Positions 6,092 to 11,508 of a stretch of 11,508 nucleotides of DNA are shown one piece after another. Under the pieces are notes generated by a model that saw only the letters and a program-made list of their open reading frames with translations, was not told the DNA's origin and did no database searches. The first letter of the stretch is position 1. Each line of letters begins with the position of its first letter. This DNA is from Planctomycetota bacterium (GTDB lineage Bacteria; Planctomycetota; SZUA-567): contig JAJBTL010000149.1 of the NCBI GenBank assembly GCA_020860865.1, positions 1 through 11,508 on the forward strand. The letters are read 5' to 3'. The position numbers were made by a program, and so were the translations under genes.

Positions 6092-6107
6092 TGACAACTC
6101 GTTGTCA
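6092..6107. promoter_or_regulatory. Perfect 16-bp palindrome before the barrel-protein gene
   Basis: TGACAAC-TC-GTTGTCA has perfect 7-bp arms and ends 8 bases before the Shine-Dalgarno site of the next gene. It could be an operator or, in RNA, a hairpin close to the ribosome binding site. Confidence 0.45.
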
Positions 6108-6128
6108 CACCATTTTAGGAGAAATACC

Positions 6129-6419
6129 ATGGAACCGAAAGCGTACCTCGAAATCACCCTCTCCATTCCCGAAGCCAAGCGTGGCGCCGCCGCGAAGGTA
6201 TATAGCGATTTCCGTCAGCCTTTCCTGGATACCATCAAGGGCGCGGTCAGTAAAAATCTTCTCGTCCGCGACGAGGATGTGCAGGTTCTTCACGGCTTTC
6301 AGTCGGCGGATGTTGCCGCCGCCTATCTCAAGACGAACATGTTCAACGATGACGTCGTACAAGGTCTGCAACCGTTGTGGGACAAGGCTCCAGATGTCCG
6401 GATCTACACTATAGCGTAA
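6129..6419 (+). CDS. Small dimeric alpha/beta-barrel protein (ABM-like)
   Basis: A 96-residue protein with AGGAGA 7 bases before its ATG. The pattern fits one ferredoxin-like half of a dimeric alpha/beta barrel: strand KAYLEITLSI (4-13), a long helix with AKVYSDFRQPFLDTIKGA (22-39), strand NLLVRDEDVQVLHGF (43-57), a helix with DVAAAYLKTNMFNDDVVQGLQ (61-81), and the closing strand DVRIYTIA (89-96). Small cofactorless monooxygenases of the antibiotic-biosynthesis (ABM) type and similar stress proteins share this layout. I recognise the general type but cannot name a substrate. It follows an HxlR regulator, a family that often controls small quinone- or electrophile-detoxifying enzymes, so a detoxification role is plausible but unproven. 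It is a single-gene unit with its own terminator. Confidence 0.72.
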   Translation: MEPKAYLEITLSIPEAKRGAAAKVYSDFRQPFLDTIKGAVSKNLLVRDEDVQVLHGFQSADVAAAYLKTNMFNDDVVQGLQPLWDKAPDVRIYTIA

Positions 6420-6455
6420 TCACAGGTATGGCGTGAACCTCAACTCATACTAAAG

Positions 6456-6494
6456 GAAAGCCCTTTGGCAGCGTTGCCAAAGGGCTTTCTTCGT
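6456..6494 (+). terminator. Strong intrinsic terminator of the barrel-protein gene
   Basis: A perfect 15-bp stem, GAAAGCCCTTTGGCA (6456-6470) with TGCCAAAGGGCTTTC (6475-6489), and a GCGT loop, followed by TTCGTTTTT. Confidence 0.92.
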
Positions 6495-6541
6495 TTTTAA
6501 GCTTGGATGTTGTGTGGATGAAAATTCCGATTCAAGGAGAA

Positions 6542-6570
6542 TTGCGTCCAAGAGAGTGATTCTCTACAAT
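6542..6570 (+). promoter_or_regulatory. Promoter of the DnaB-like gene with an internal palindrome
   Basis: A -35-like TTGCGT (6542-6547) and a good -10 box TACAAT (6565-6570) are 17 bases apart. Between them lies AGAGA-N5-TCTCT (6551-6565), an inverted repeat that a repressor could use. The transcript would start near 6577, about 25 bases before the gene. Confidence 0.5.
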
Positions 6571-6601
6571 AGCAATCTCTTTCTTCACCCAATGAGGATG
6601 T

Positions 6602-7777
6602 ATGATGAAAACTGAATCACCTGAAGCCAACGAAAATGACAAAGACATTTTTGAACGAGAAATTTACACAACACAGGATTTACTGAAAATGATATTTACT
6701 CCGGCCGGTTCAGGTGGCTATCTTTCAACCTACATCCCTGAACTGGACCACATCGGGATAGCGAGAAAAGGCGAACTTACGCTTCTGGCCGGCAGGTCAC
6801 AGTCGGGGAAGTCGAGTCTTCTCTACAACATACTGCGCAATGTCTGTTATAAAGACGGTGTCCATGTTGGCATCATCAGTATCGATCACAACGTCCATGA
6901 CATTATGAGCTCTATCGCCACAATTCACGCCGGCGAAGATATCGTCCACTACCGAAATAACAGCGATTCGGAATACAGTGACCACATGGACTTTGTTTCA
7001 GAAATGTCATTGGATGACATCAAGAAATTCAAGTTATCCATACTTCCATGTTCGTCATTTCCATTTTCATATTCGCGATGCCATGAATCGGCACTGCGCC
7101 TCAAATCCGAACGGGATATTGATATCCTGATTATCGATCATATTCTGCCGATTTACATTTCGGATGGCTCTCAATCATCTGCACAAGCCATTACCGACGC
7201 CATGCATGCATTCAGAAGTATGGCTCGTGAACTGGGCGTATCCTTATTTCTGTCGATTCAGATACCCGAAGAAACAGACAACGGCATATCGGGTCAGCTC
7301 TTATTGGATTGCTTGTGCAAAACCGCCGATACAACTTTGCTTCTTTTACGCGATTCCCCATCGGATGAAGAAGGAAAGATGGCCATGTTTGTTTCAGGCA
7401 AGCGAACTTCTATCGAACGACTGTATTTGAACTACTCGCCAAAAACTGGACGATGCAGCAGTTCAATTAACGAAGAGGTTTGGCTGGGTTGGAACGAAAA
7501 ATATACCCAAAGCTATGAAGAAGAAAGAAGAGCGAGAGAAATCGAGAACGCCACGAAAGCCAAAGATCTGGCTGAAAGCCTGCTTGAAAAATTCGCCGGA
7601 CAGGAGCTGCTGGTAAGAGAAATCCAAAAAGCACACAACACTTCTGTCAGCAGGGCATTCTACGAGCAGGCGTTGTTGCATCTTGAAAAGGAAGGAAGCG
7701 TCACGGTGCGCACCACCAAGAAAAGACGGCGGAATCGGTTTTTGGAACATTATTACGTGTTTTTTAAGCATGCATAA
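6602..7777 (+). CDS. DnaB-like RecA-fold ATPase with C-terminal winged-helix-like tail
   Basis: A 391-residue protein whose core resembles the C-terminal ATPase domain of DnaB-type (superfamily 4) helicases. ELDHIGIARKGELTLLAG (residues 47-64) leads into Walker A GRSQSGKSS (64-72). IISID (91-95) stands where DnaB has its SLEM motif. Walker B is DILIIDH (174-180), the sensor-like SIQIPEE is at 218-224, and FVSGKRTSIERLYLNY (263-278) matches the DnaB arginine-finger region (KHRNGPTG) but has lost NGPTG. The DnaB N-terminal domain is absent. After a charged helix (304-330), residues 333-377 look like a winged helix, ending in the basic KKRRRNRF. ATG 6602 and the next codon ATG 6605 are both possible; GAGGA spacing favours 6605. 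The gene is visibly more AT-rich than its neighbours and stands alone between terminators, suggesting acquisition. It could load or remodel DNA, initiate replication of an element, or act in defence; none is shown. Confidence 0.8.
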   Translation: MMKTESPEANENDKDIFEREIYTTQDLLKMIFTPAGSGGYLSTYIPELDHIGIARKGELTLLAGRSQSGKSSLLYNILRNVCYKDGVHVGIISIDHNVHDIMSSIATIHAGEDIVHYRNNSDSEYSDHMDFVSEMSLDDIKKFKLSILPCSSFPFSYSRCHESALRLKSERDIDILIIDHILPIYISDGSQSSAQAITDAMHAFRSMARELGVSLFLSIQIPEETDNGISGQLLLDCLCKTADTTLLLLRDSPSDEEGKMAMFVSGKRTSIERLYLNYSPKTGRCSSSINEEVWLGWNEKYTQSYEEERRAREIENATKAKDLAESLLEKFAGQELLVREIQKAHNTSVSRAFYEQALLHLEKEGSVTVRTTKKRRRNRFLEHYYVFFKHA

Positions 7778-7817
7778 AGCATCTCCTACTTTTCTTTTTC
7801 AGGAAAATGGAGTAATA

Positions 7818-7860
7818 AAGAACCGCCGTGCTTTCGGAACGGCGGTTCTTATTATTCTCT
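7818..7860. terminator. Bidirectional intrinsic terminator between convergent genes
   Basis: The 12-bp perfect stem AAGAACCGCCGT (7818-7829) pairs with ACGGCGGTTCTT (7839-7850) around a 9-base loop. It is followed on the plus strand by ATTATTCTCTTT and on the minus strand by TATTACT. It serves the DnaB-like gene and the permease gene. Confidence 0.85.
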
Positions 7861-7864
7861 TTAC

Positions 7865-9205
7865 TCAAGCTTCTTCGATGTGGATGTCGGGCGGCGGCTT
7901 CCTGAACATATTGGTAAGCCAGGCAAGGTAGATCATGCCCAGGACAAACCAGATGATGCCAAGCAGAATCGCCGTCCGGTCAAGACTGACCAGCAGGTAG
8001 ATGTCGAGGATCGCCCCCAAGAGCGGGAAAATGAAACCACCGAACACCCCCATCTTTATCTTGCCAGCGAAATAGATGCGGATGACGCAGAGGTTGACGG
8101 CGGTGAAGGCGATAAACGCGCCGAAATTGATGAATGAGGTCGAGGTGGTTATGTCGATGGCGAGAGCGATAAGGCCGATGGCGCCGGCGATGGCGATATT
8201 GATGGCGGGCGTCTTGTACTTCTCGTGGATAAAGCCGAAAAAACTCCGGGGTTTGAGAATGTTGTCGCGGCCCATGGCGTAAAGAAGCCGTCCGACACTG
8301 GCCTGCGCCGAAATACCGGAGGCGAATTGGGCGAGGACAAGACCGGCCAGGAACAGGGTCACGAAAACGTCACCGCCGATTTTCTTGGCAATCTCGAAGG
8401 ACGCGGCGTCGGCGTTCTCGAAGGCGTAGCCGGGATGGGCGAGCTGGAGCATATAGGAGGCGAGCATGAAGGTGGCGCAGCCAATCACGGCGATGAGGAG
8501 AATGGCCCGGGGCATGTTACGTTCCGGGTCGATGGTCTCTTCGGTGAGGGTGGTGACGGCGTCGAAGCCGAGGAAGGAGTAGGCCGCCACCGCCGCCCCG
8601 GCGACGGTGAAGGAGAACGGCACATCGTTGAAGAACGGTTCGGCATAGGCGATGCCTCCCGGCCCGGCCGCGGCGACGGCGTAATGCCAGCACAGAAGCA
8701 CGGTGACGACGACCAGGGCGAACTGGACAATCATCAGGACAATGTTGAACTTCGCGGCCAGTTCGATACCGACGATATTGAGAACGCTGGTGATAAGGAT
8801 AAACAGGATTATCCACACCCACGAAGGAATGGCCGGAATGGCTGAACTGAGGTATTCCGCCCCAATCAGCCAGATTACCATGGGCAGGAAGAAATAACCG
8901 AGGAGCGCCGCCCAGCCGATGATAAAGCCGGAGTTGGCGTTAAAGGTGTGGCGGGTGTAGGGTTAGGCGGAACCGGCGGTCGGGTAGAGGCGGACAAGCT
9001 TGCCGTAACTCATGGCGGTGAAGGAAATGGCGATAAAGGCGAACAGGTAGGACAACGGGACCGTGCCATGACTGATTTCGGCAAGAATGCCGTAGGTGCC
9101 GTAGACAATGAGGGGTGTCATGTAGGCGAGGCCGAAGAGAAGGACGGACGGCAGGCCGAGGACGCGTTTCAGGCGGGGCTGCGATCCCGCGTTGGTGTGC
9201 TCCAT
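7865..9205 (-). pseudogene. PuuP-like APC-family amine permease gene with one in-frame stop
   Basis: Read through one stop, this frame encodes about 446 residues with the full APC-family layout. It resembles the E. coli putrescine importer PuuP: LAYMTPLIVYGTYGI, AMSYGKLVRLYPTAGSA, SFLGFDAVTTLTEET, QASVGRLLYAMGRDNIL and SFINFGAFIAFTAVNL. A TAA at 8965-8963 falls exactly after PTAGSA, where PuuP has GSAYTY, so a tyrosine codon has become a stop by one base. The frame is the same on both sides and the rest is intact, pointing to a recent nonsense mutation, a sequencing error or, less likely, readthrough. The start at ATG 9205 has GGAGA 6 bases upstream. No good restart site follows the stop; the first later ATG is at 8881. 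It is the second gene of the operon with the amidase, 110 bases after it. An intact protein would import putrescine or a similar amine or amino acid. Confidence 0.85.
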
Positions 9206-9315
9206 TGCTTTCTCCAGAACGGGTTGAATGACGTGTTTCCACATTCCACTCGACGCTGATCAGGTGAACCGGATCGTCGCATACGGCGGCGATCCGAATC
9301 ATCCGGAACCGCCTT

Positions 9316-10134
9316 TTACTCGGCGATTTCCAAACTGTCGGGCGTACTGCCGGGACGAAGCGACAGCGGTATGCGCCGCTGCATCGCATAGCGGTATTCC
9401 TTTCGGCTCTCCTCCAGGAGGCTCCAATCAATGCGCGCCTTCACCAGCTCCTCATCCTTCCCCGCCTGGACGACCATATTGCCGAAGGGATCGACCACCG
9501 CCGATTCGCCCGGGAAGGTCAGGTCGCCCGTGCCGGTGCCGCAGCGGTTCGTCATGACGGCGAAAATCTGGTTTTCCATGGCGCGCGCCGTGATGGCCCG
9601 CGCGTGCACCGGTCCGTATGGGTCCATGTTGCCGTTGGTGACGATGAGAAGATCCGCGCCCAACGTGGCAAGGGCGCGCGCCGTTTCCGGAAATTCAAAA
9701 TCGAAACAGATAAGGATGCCGACGCGGCGGCCGTTCCACATCGCCGTCGGCAGGCTGTCGCCGGGCGTAAAGACGCCAACGTCGGTCGGCCACAGGTGCG
9801 ACTTCCGGTACCGGAGAACGATGGCGCCGGTCTTGTCGATGAGCAGGGTGGAATTATGGTAACGGCCGTTGTCCACTTCGCCGAACCCGAATGCCACCGC
9901 CACGCCCTTTTTGGCAGCCGCCTCCCGGACGGCGGTGACGGCGGGACCGTCGACGGGCTGGGCCACGCCCGGCACCTCGGCGGCCGAAGGGAAGCCGACC
10001 AGGGTGGTTTCCGGGAAGACCACCAGTTCGGTGCCTCCCGCCACGTCGACCTTCTCCAACGTCGCCAGCAGCTTGTCGAGATTGGGCTGTACCTCGCCAT
10101 CGCGCACAGGGATCTGAGCCAGTTCGACTTGCAT
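9316..10134 (-). CDS. Carbon-nitrogen hydrolase (nitrilase superfamily amidase)
   Basis: This 272-residue cytoplasmic amidase has the complete nitrilase-superfamily catalytic triad: Glu42 in VVFPETTLVGFP, Lys111 in RYRKSHLW and Cys143 in GILICFDFEFPE. The GNMDPYG and ITARAMENQIFAVMTNRCG segments (168-199) and the late GESAVVDPFGN match the subgroup containing 5-aminopentanamidase (DavA) and the R-stereoselective amidase RamA, rather than true nitrilases. It should therefore hydrolyse an amide, possibly of an amino acid or amino-acid-derived amine, to the acid plus ammonia. The start at ATG 10134 has AAAGGAGAGG directly upstream; an in-frame upstream start is less well placed. It is the first gene of an operon with a PuuP-like permease, which suggests uptake and hydrolysis of an amine or amide. 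The substrate is inferred only from resemblance and context. Confidence 0.9.
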   Translation of the reverse strand: MQVELAQIPVRDGEVQPNLDKLLATLEKVDVAGGTELVVFPETTLVGFPSAAEVPGVAQPVDGPAVTAVREAAAKKGVAVAFGFGEVDNGRYHNSTLLIDKTGAIVLRYRKSHLWPTDVGVFTPGDSLPTAMWNGRRVGILICFDFEFPETARALATLGADLLIVTNGNMDPYGPVHARAITARAMENQIFAVMTNRCGTGTGDLTFPGESAVVDPFGNMVVQAGKDEELVKARIDWSLLEESRKEYRYAMQRRIPLSLRPGSTPDSLEIAE

Positions 10135-10213
10135 TTTCCTCTCCTTTTGGAAATGGTACTGCAACAATGCGGAACACGGTCGCAAATCACGAGTGATGAA
10201 TTTTGTAGCAGGA

Positions 10214-10242
10214 ATTATACGGTCAAGAAGGCACTATACCAA
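10214..10242 (-). promoter_or_regulatory. Promoter of the amidase-permease operon
   Basis: On the minus strand TTGGTA (10242-10237) and a perfect TATAAT (10219-10214) are exactly 17 bases apart, placing the start near 10207 with a leader of about 73 bases. Confidence 0.65.
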
Positions 10243-10268
10243 AGTTATCCGAATATGCACTGTTTCTT

Positions 10269-10285
10269 TTCGTAAAATTTACGAA
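10269..10285. promoter_or_regulatory. 17-bp perfect palindrome upstream of the amidase promoter
   Basis: TTCGTAAA-A-TTTACGAA has perfect 8-bp arms around one base and ends 27 bases upstream of the -35 box. The position suits an activator site or an upstream repressor site. No regulator gene lies next to this operon. Confidence 0.5.
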
Positions 10286-10670
10286 TTTAACAGCAGTTAA
10301 TAACATCGTACGGTTACGACCTGGCAGGATTCCCGTGCTGACATCCCCGGCAAACACGATAGACGGCTGATTACCCTTGATCCACAGCCGTTTTTCCGCC
10401 TTCGGCGATACCCTCCCCGTCGTGATCACGACGCCGCTTTCTTGGCATGATCGGTCGATGAATTTTTCCTCAACGTGCACTTTTCCATTAAAAGGCGAAA
10501 AAATCCTAGCACAAGAAAAAGCGCGTTGGAGAGGGTATCCATATTTCACCGTGGAATGACATCGCTCTAATGGAACCGTGAAACCAACGCAGTGCCTCGC
10601 TCCACCACCGTAACCAGCACAATTTTAAACAGACTGGCAAAAAGCCCTGTGGAAATGTTCCCAGAAAAGC

Positions 10671-10699
10671 AATAACCCCCGATATGATCGGGGGTTATT
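10671..10699 (-). terminator. Terminator of the tRNA-Leu transcript
   Basis: A perfect 13-bp stem, AATAACCCCCGAT with ATCGGGGGTTATT, around a 3-base loop, lies 12 bases after the tRNA and is followed on the minus strand by GCTTTTC. Confidence 0.85.
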
Positions 10700-10711
10700 G
10701 TGACGGTGCAC

Positions 10712-10797
10712 TGGTGCCGGGAGAGGGGGTCGAACCCTCACGGGCTTGCGCCCACGGGTTTTTGAAACCCGCGTGTATGCCATTCCACCATCCCGGC
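10712..10797 (-). tRNA. tRNA-Leu(CAA)
   Basis: The minus strand gives a complete class II tRNA. The acceptor stem is GCCGGGA/TCCCGGC with discriminator A and an encoded CCA end. The D-arm contains TGGTGGAATGGCA. The anticodon stem is CGGGT/ACCCG around the loop TTCAAAA, giving anticodon CAA for UUG codons. A long variable arm GGGC-GCAA-GCCC and the T-arm GAGGG-TTCGACC-CCCTC follow. It is a single-gene unit with its own promoter and terminator. Such genes are common integration sites, but no attachment duplication is visible here. Confidence 0.97.
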
Positions 10798-10809
10798 TTT
10801 GGGTTCTCA

Positions 10810-10837
10810 ACTATAGCGAGCGGCGGATAATTGTCAA
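10810..10837 (-). promoter_or_regulatory. Promoter of tRNA-Leu
   Basis: On the minus strand a perfect TTGACA (10837-10832) and TATAGT (10815-10810) are 16 bases apart, just before the tRNA at 10797. Confidence 0.85.
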
Positions 10838-10983
10838 TCCTTTCGCCGGCCGAAACCGCGTCACCGACATGCCGCCGTTGGTACCGACACTTCATGGATT
10901 TTTTTCAAGGACGCAACCCGACTCTTTCCCGAGGCTTAGACACACCTCCGGCACATGGGAAAAACAAATAGTCGCCAAGAGTC

Positions 10984-11011
10984 TTGACAACTCGAATCAG
11001 AAATGTACAAC
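10984..11011 (+). promoter_or_regulatory. Candidate promoter of the NrdD-like gene
   Basis: TTGACA (10984-10989) and TACAAC (11006-11011) are 16 bases apart. A second possible promoter lies closer to the gene: TTACCA (11055-11060) and TACTAT (11078-11083), 17 bases apart, which overlaps the NrdR-like boxes. I cannot tell which is used. Confidence 0.4.
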
Positions 11012-11054
11012 TACCTCAGCAATCCACAAGATATTGACATTATTTCAGAAATGA

Positions 11055-11092
11055 TTACCATATATAGTATGATAGGTTACTATATACAGACT
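11055..11092 (+). promoter_or_regulatory. Two NrdR-box-like sites forming an inverted repeat
   Basis: TATATAGTA (11061-11069) is repeated in perfect inverse as TACTATATA (11078-11086). Compared with the 16-base NrdR box consensus (acaCwAtATaTwGtgt), the stretch at 11055-11070 agrees at 12 positions and 11077-11092 at 11. The box centres are 22 bp apart, about two helical turns. NrdR represses ribonucleotide reductase genes in most bacteria and binds paired boxes. The match is by eye against the remembered consensus, but it agrees with the class III RNR motif of the gene behind it. Confidence 0.6.
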
Positions 11093-11110
11093 GGAAAAGG
11101 AGACCGTACC

Positions 11111-11431
11111 ATGGAAATGACTTCGTTCTTTGACGCTGTCCAAAACCACCCCGAGCTTGAAGGCATCGGCATCGACACCTGCCAGGAAGGCAAGACGTCG
11201 GTCATCGTCAAGTACACCAAAAATGACCTGATGACCAAGCTCCCCGTCGAGGCCATCGAAGAGTCGGAATGGGGAATTCTCGAAGACGTCCTCACCGGCC
11301 AGCGCGAACCGCAGGTCCTGCAGCACATGACCCGCGTCGTCGGCTATTTCAGCCGGGTCGAAAACTGGAACAAATCGAAAGTCGGCGAACTCAAGGATCG
11401 CCAGAAAGGCAATTACGCCGTCGTCAACTGA
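11111..11431 (+). CDS. Small free-standing protein with the NrdD (class III RNR) glycyl-radical motif
   Basis: This 106-residue protein has AAGGAG 8 bases before its ATG. Residues 1-70 form a small acidic domain I do not recognise (MEMTSFFDAVQNHPELEGIG to QREPQVL). Residues 73-104 resemble the C-terminal end of anaerobic ribonucleoside-triphosphate reductase: MTRVVGYFSRVENW, then NKSKVGELKDRQKGNY. In E. coli NrdD the radical is on the Gly of RVCGYLG, 31 residues from the end; here the equivalent is Gly78 in RVVGYF, 28 residues from the end. The zinc-binding Cys-x-x-Cys pairs that precede this motif in NrdD are absent, as is the catalytic domain. It could be a spare or accessory glycyl-radical subunit, as GrcA (YfiD) is for pyruvate formate-lyase, or part of a split NrdD. 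NrdR-like boxes upstream support a link to deoxynucleotide synthesis. Confidence 0.75.
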   Translation: MEMTSFFDAVQNHPELEGIGIDTCQEGKTSVIVKYTKNDLMTKLPVEAIEESEWGILEDVLTGQREPQVLQHMTRVVGYFSRVENWNKSKVGELKDRQKGNYAVVN

Positions 11432-11496
11432 AGGCGGACCGCCACCGCTTTTTCAAAGCATTTTAAGAAATACTGTGATAATCCGAGTTAGGCGCT

Positions 11497-11508
11497 GGAA
11501 GGAGCGTA
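11497..11508 (+). promoter_or_regulatory. Ribosome binding site of a gene starting just beyond the window
   Basis: GGAAGGAG at 11497-11504 is a strong Shine-Dalgarno sequence 4 bases before the window end. A plus-strand gene probably starts right after it, 70-80 bases behind the NrdD-like gene and possibly in the same operon. A weak hairpin plus T5 at about 11433-11453 might separate the two. Confidence 0.35.

Larger units (their letters stand above)
5830..6128. other. Intergenic region with no convincing gene, holding regulatory repeats
   Basis: I see no gene here. The left half (5830-5975) shows nothing recognisable. The right half holds two 4-6-4 palindromes (5985-6018) and a 16-bp palindrome (6092-6107), listed separately. 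An ATG at 6041 with a GAGG site opens a frame that overlaps the next gene out of frame to 6414; it is not convincing as a protein. Confidence 0.6.
10135..10670. other. Intergenic region upstream of the amidase operon, no supported gene
   Basis: This 536-base gap holds the amidase promoter (10214-10242) and a palindrome (10269-10285), listed separately. A minus-strand frame from about 10495 to 10223 is open, but it runs over that promoter and shows no family, so I do not call it. A hairpin ACGGCTG/CAGCCGT (plus strand about 10363-10391) followed by TTTT may terminate plus-strand transcripts. A stretch at 10400-10432 (minus strand) recalls the core of a lysine riboswitch but the rest does not fit. 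Nothing is recognised at 10520-10670. Confidence 0.55.
10798..11110. other. Divergent promoter region between tRNA-Leu and the NrdD-like gene
   Basis: No gene is supported in these 313 bases. The left part carries the tRNA promoter. The right part carries promoter elements and NrdR-box-like repeats for the downstream gene. The middle (10840-10980) shows nothing recognisable apart from a T7 run near 10898. Confidence 0.6.

Noticed and set aside
6013..6414. Plus-strand frame overlapping the barrel-protein gene, with a GAGG site before an ATG at 6041.
   Set aside because: The translation has no domain character and overlaps a well-supported gene in another frame; the ATG may be chance.
8225..8845. 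206-codon plus-strand frame inside the permease gene.
   Set aside because: Its Gly/Glu/Asp-rich translation is the antisense shadow of a membrane protein; no start signal or family.
10400..10432. Minus-strand stretch resembling the core of a lysine riboswitch (GGGGAG...TCGCCGAAGG next to a GTCGTGATCACGAC palindrome), upstream of a possibly lysine-related amidase.
   Set aside because: The 3' half does not fit: no room for P4 before the TGTCA-like element, no convincing P1, and a good amidase promoter lies downstream of it. A covariance-model search with Rfam RF00168 would settle it.
10223..10495. Minus-strand open frame upstream of the amidase, with a protein-like translation.
   Set aside because: It runs across the amidase promoter, has no clear ribosome binding site and matches no family I know.
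10712..10797. tRNA-Leu as an integration site of a genomic island.
   Set aside because: No integrase and no duplicated tRNA 3' end could be seen in the window.

Overview
The window is a bacterial chromosomal segment of moderate to high GC with strong Shine-Dalgarno sites. Its gene content (FMN riboswitch before an E. coli-type ribB, a tRNA-Leu with an encoded CCA end, a piece of anaerobic ribonucleotide reductase) suggests an anaerobic or facultative bacterium. Nothing in it fixes the phylum, so I name none. There are no IS elements, CRISPR arrays or obvious phage structural genes.

Layout. (1) 1-838, minus: a MarR regulator followed 4 bp later by the N-terminal part of a Bcr/CflA-type MFS exporter that runs off the window; a palindromic operator overlaps the promoter. 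(2) 981-2750, plus: an FMN riboswitch, a long leader, ribB, and a DJ-1/PfpI-family gene joined to ribB by an ATGA overlap, closed by a strong hairpin. (3) 2783-3356, minus: a GNAT acetyltransferase with a possible 30-codon leader ORF. (4) 3457-3882, plus: a tiny Ser/Asn-rich protein with two identical 11-residue Cys-bounded repeats, then about 120 bases that fold on paper into a branched RNA closed by a 12-bp stem, then a bidirectional terminator. (5) 3983-6489: an LtrA-family membrane protein (minus) diverging from an HxlR regulator (plus), then a small dimeric alpha/beta-barrel protein preceded by several palindromes. (6) 6542-7850: a more AT-rich gene for a DnaB-like RecA-fold ATPase without the DnaB N-terminal domain, with a C-terminal winged-helix-like tail; probably acquired. 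(7) 7865-10242, minus: an amidase/nitrilase gene and a PuuP-like amine permease gene interrupted by one in-frame TAA where relatives have a tyrosine. (8) 10671-10837, minus: tRNA-Leu(CAA) with its own promoter and terminator. (9) 10984-11508, plus: a 106-residue protein ending in the class III ribonucleotide reductase glycyl-radical motif, preceded by two NrdR-box-like sites; the window ends on the ribosome binding site of another gene.

The items most worth following are the branched RNA candidate beside the Cys-repeat micro-protein, the free-standing glycyl-radical protein under apparent NrdR control, the orphan DnaB-like ATPase with a palindrome between its promoter boxes, and the HxlR regulator with an added CxxCxxC cluster and a large inverted repeat at its own promoter.
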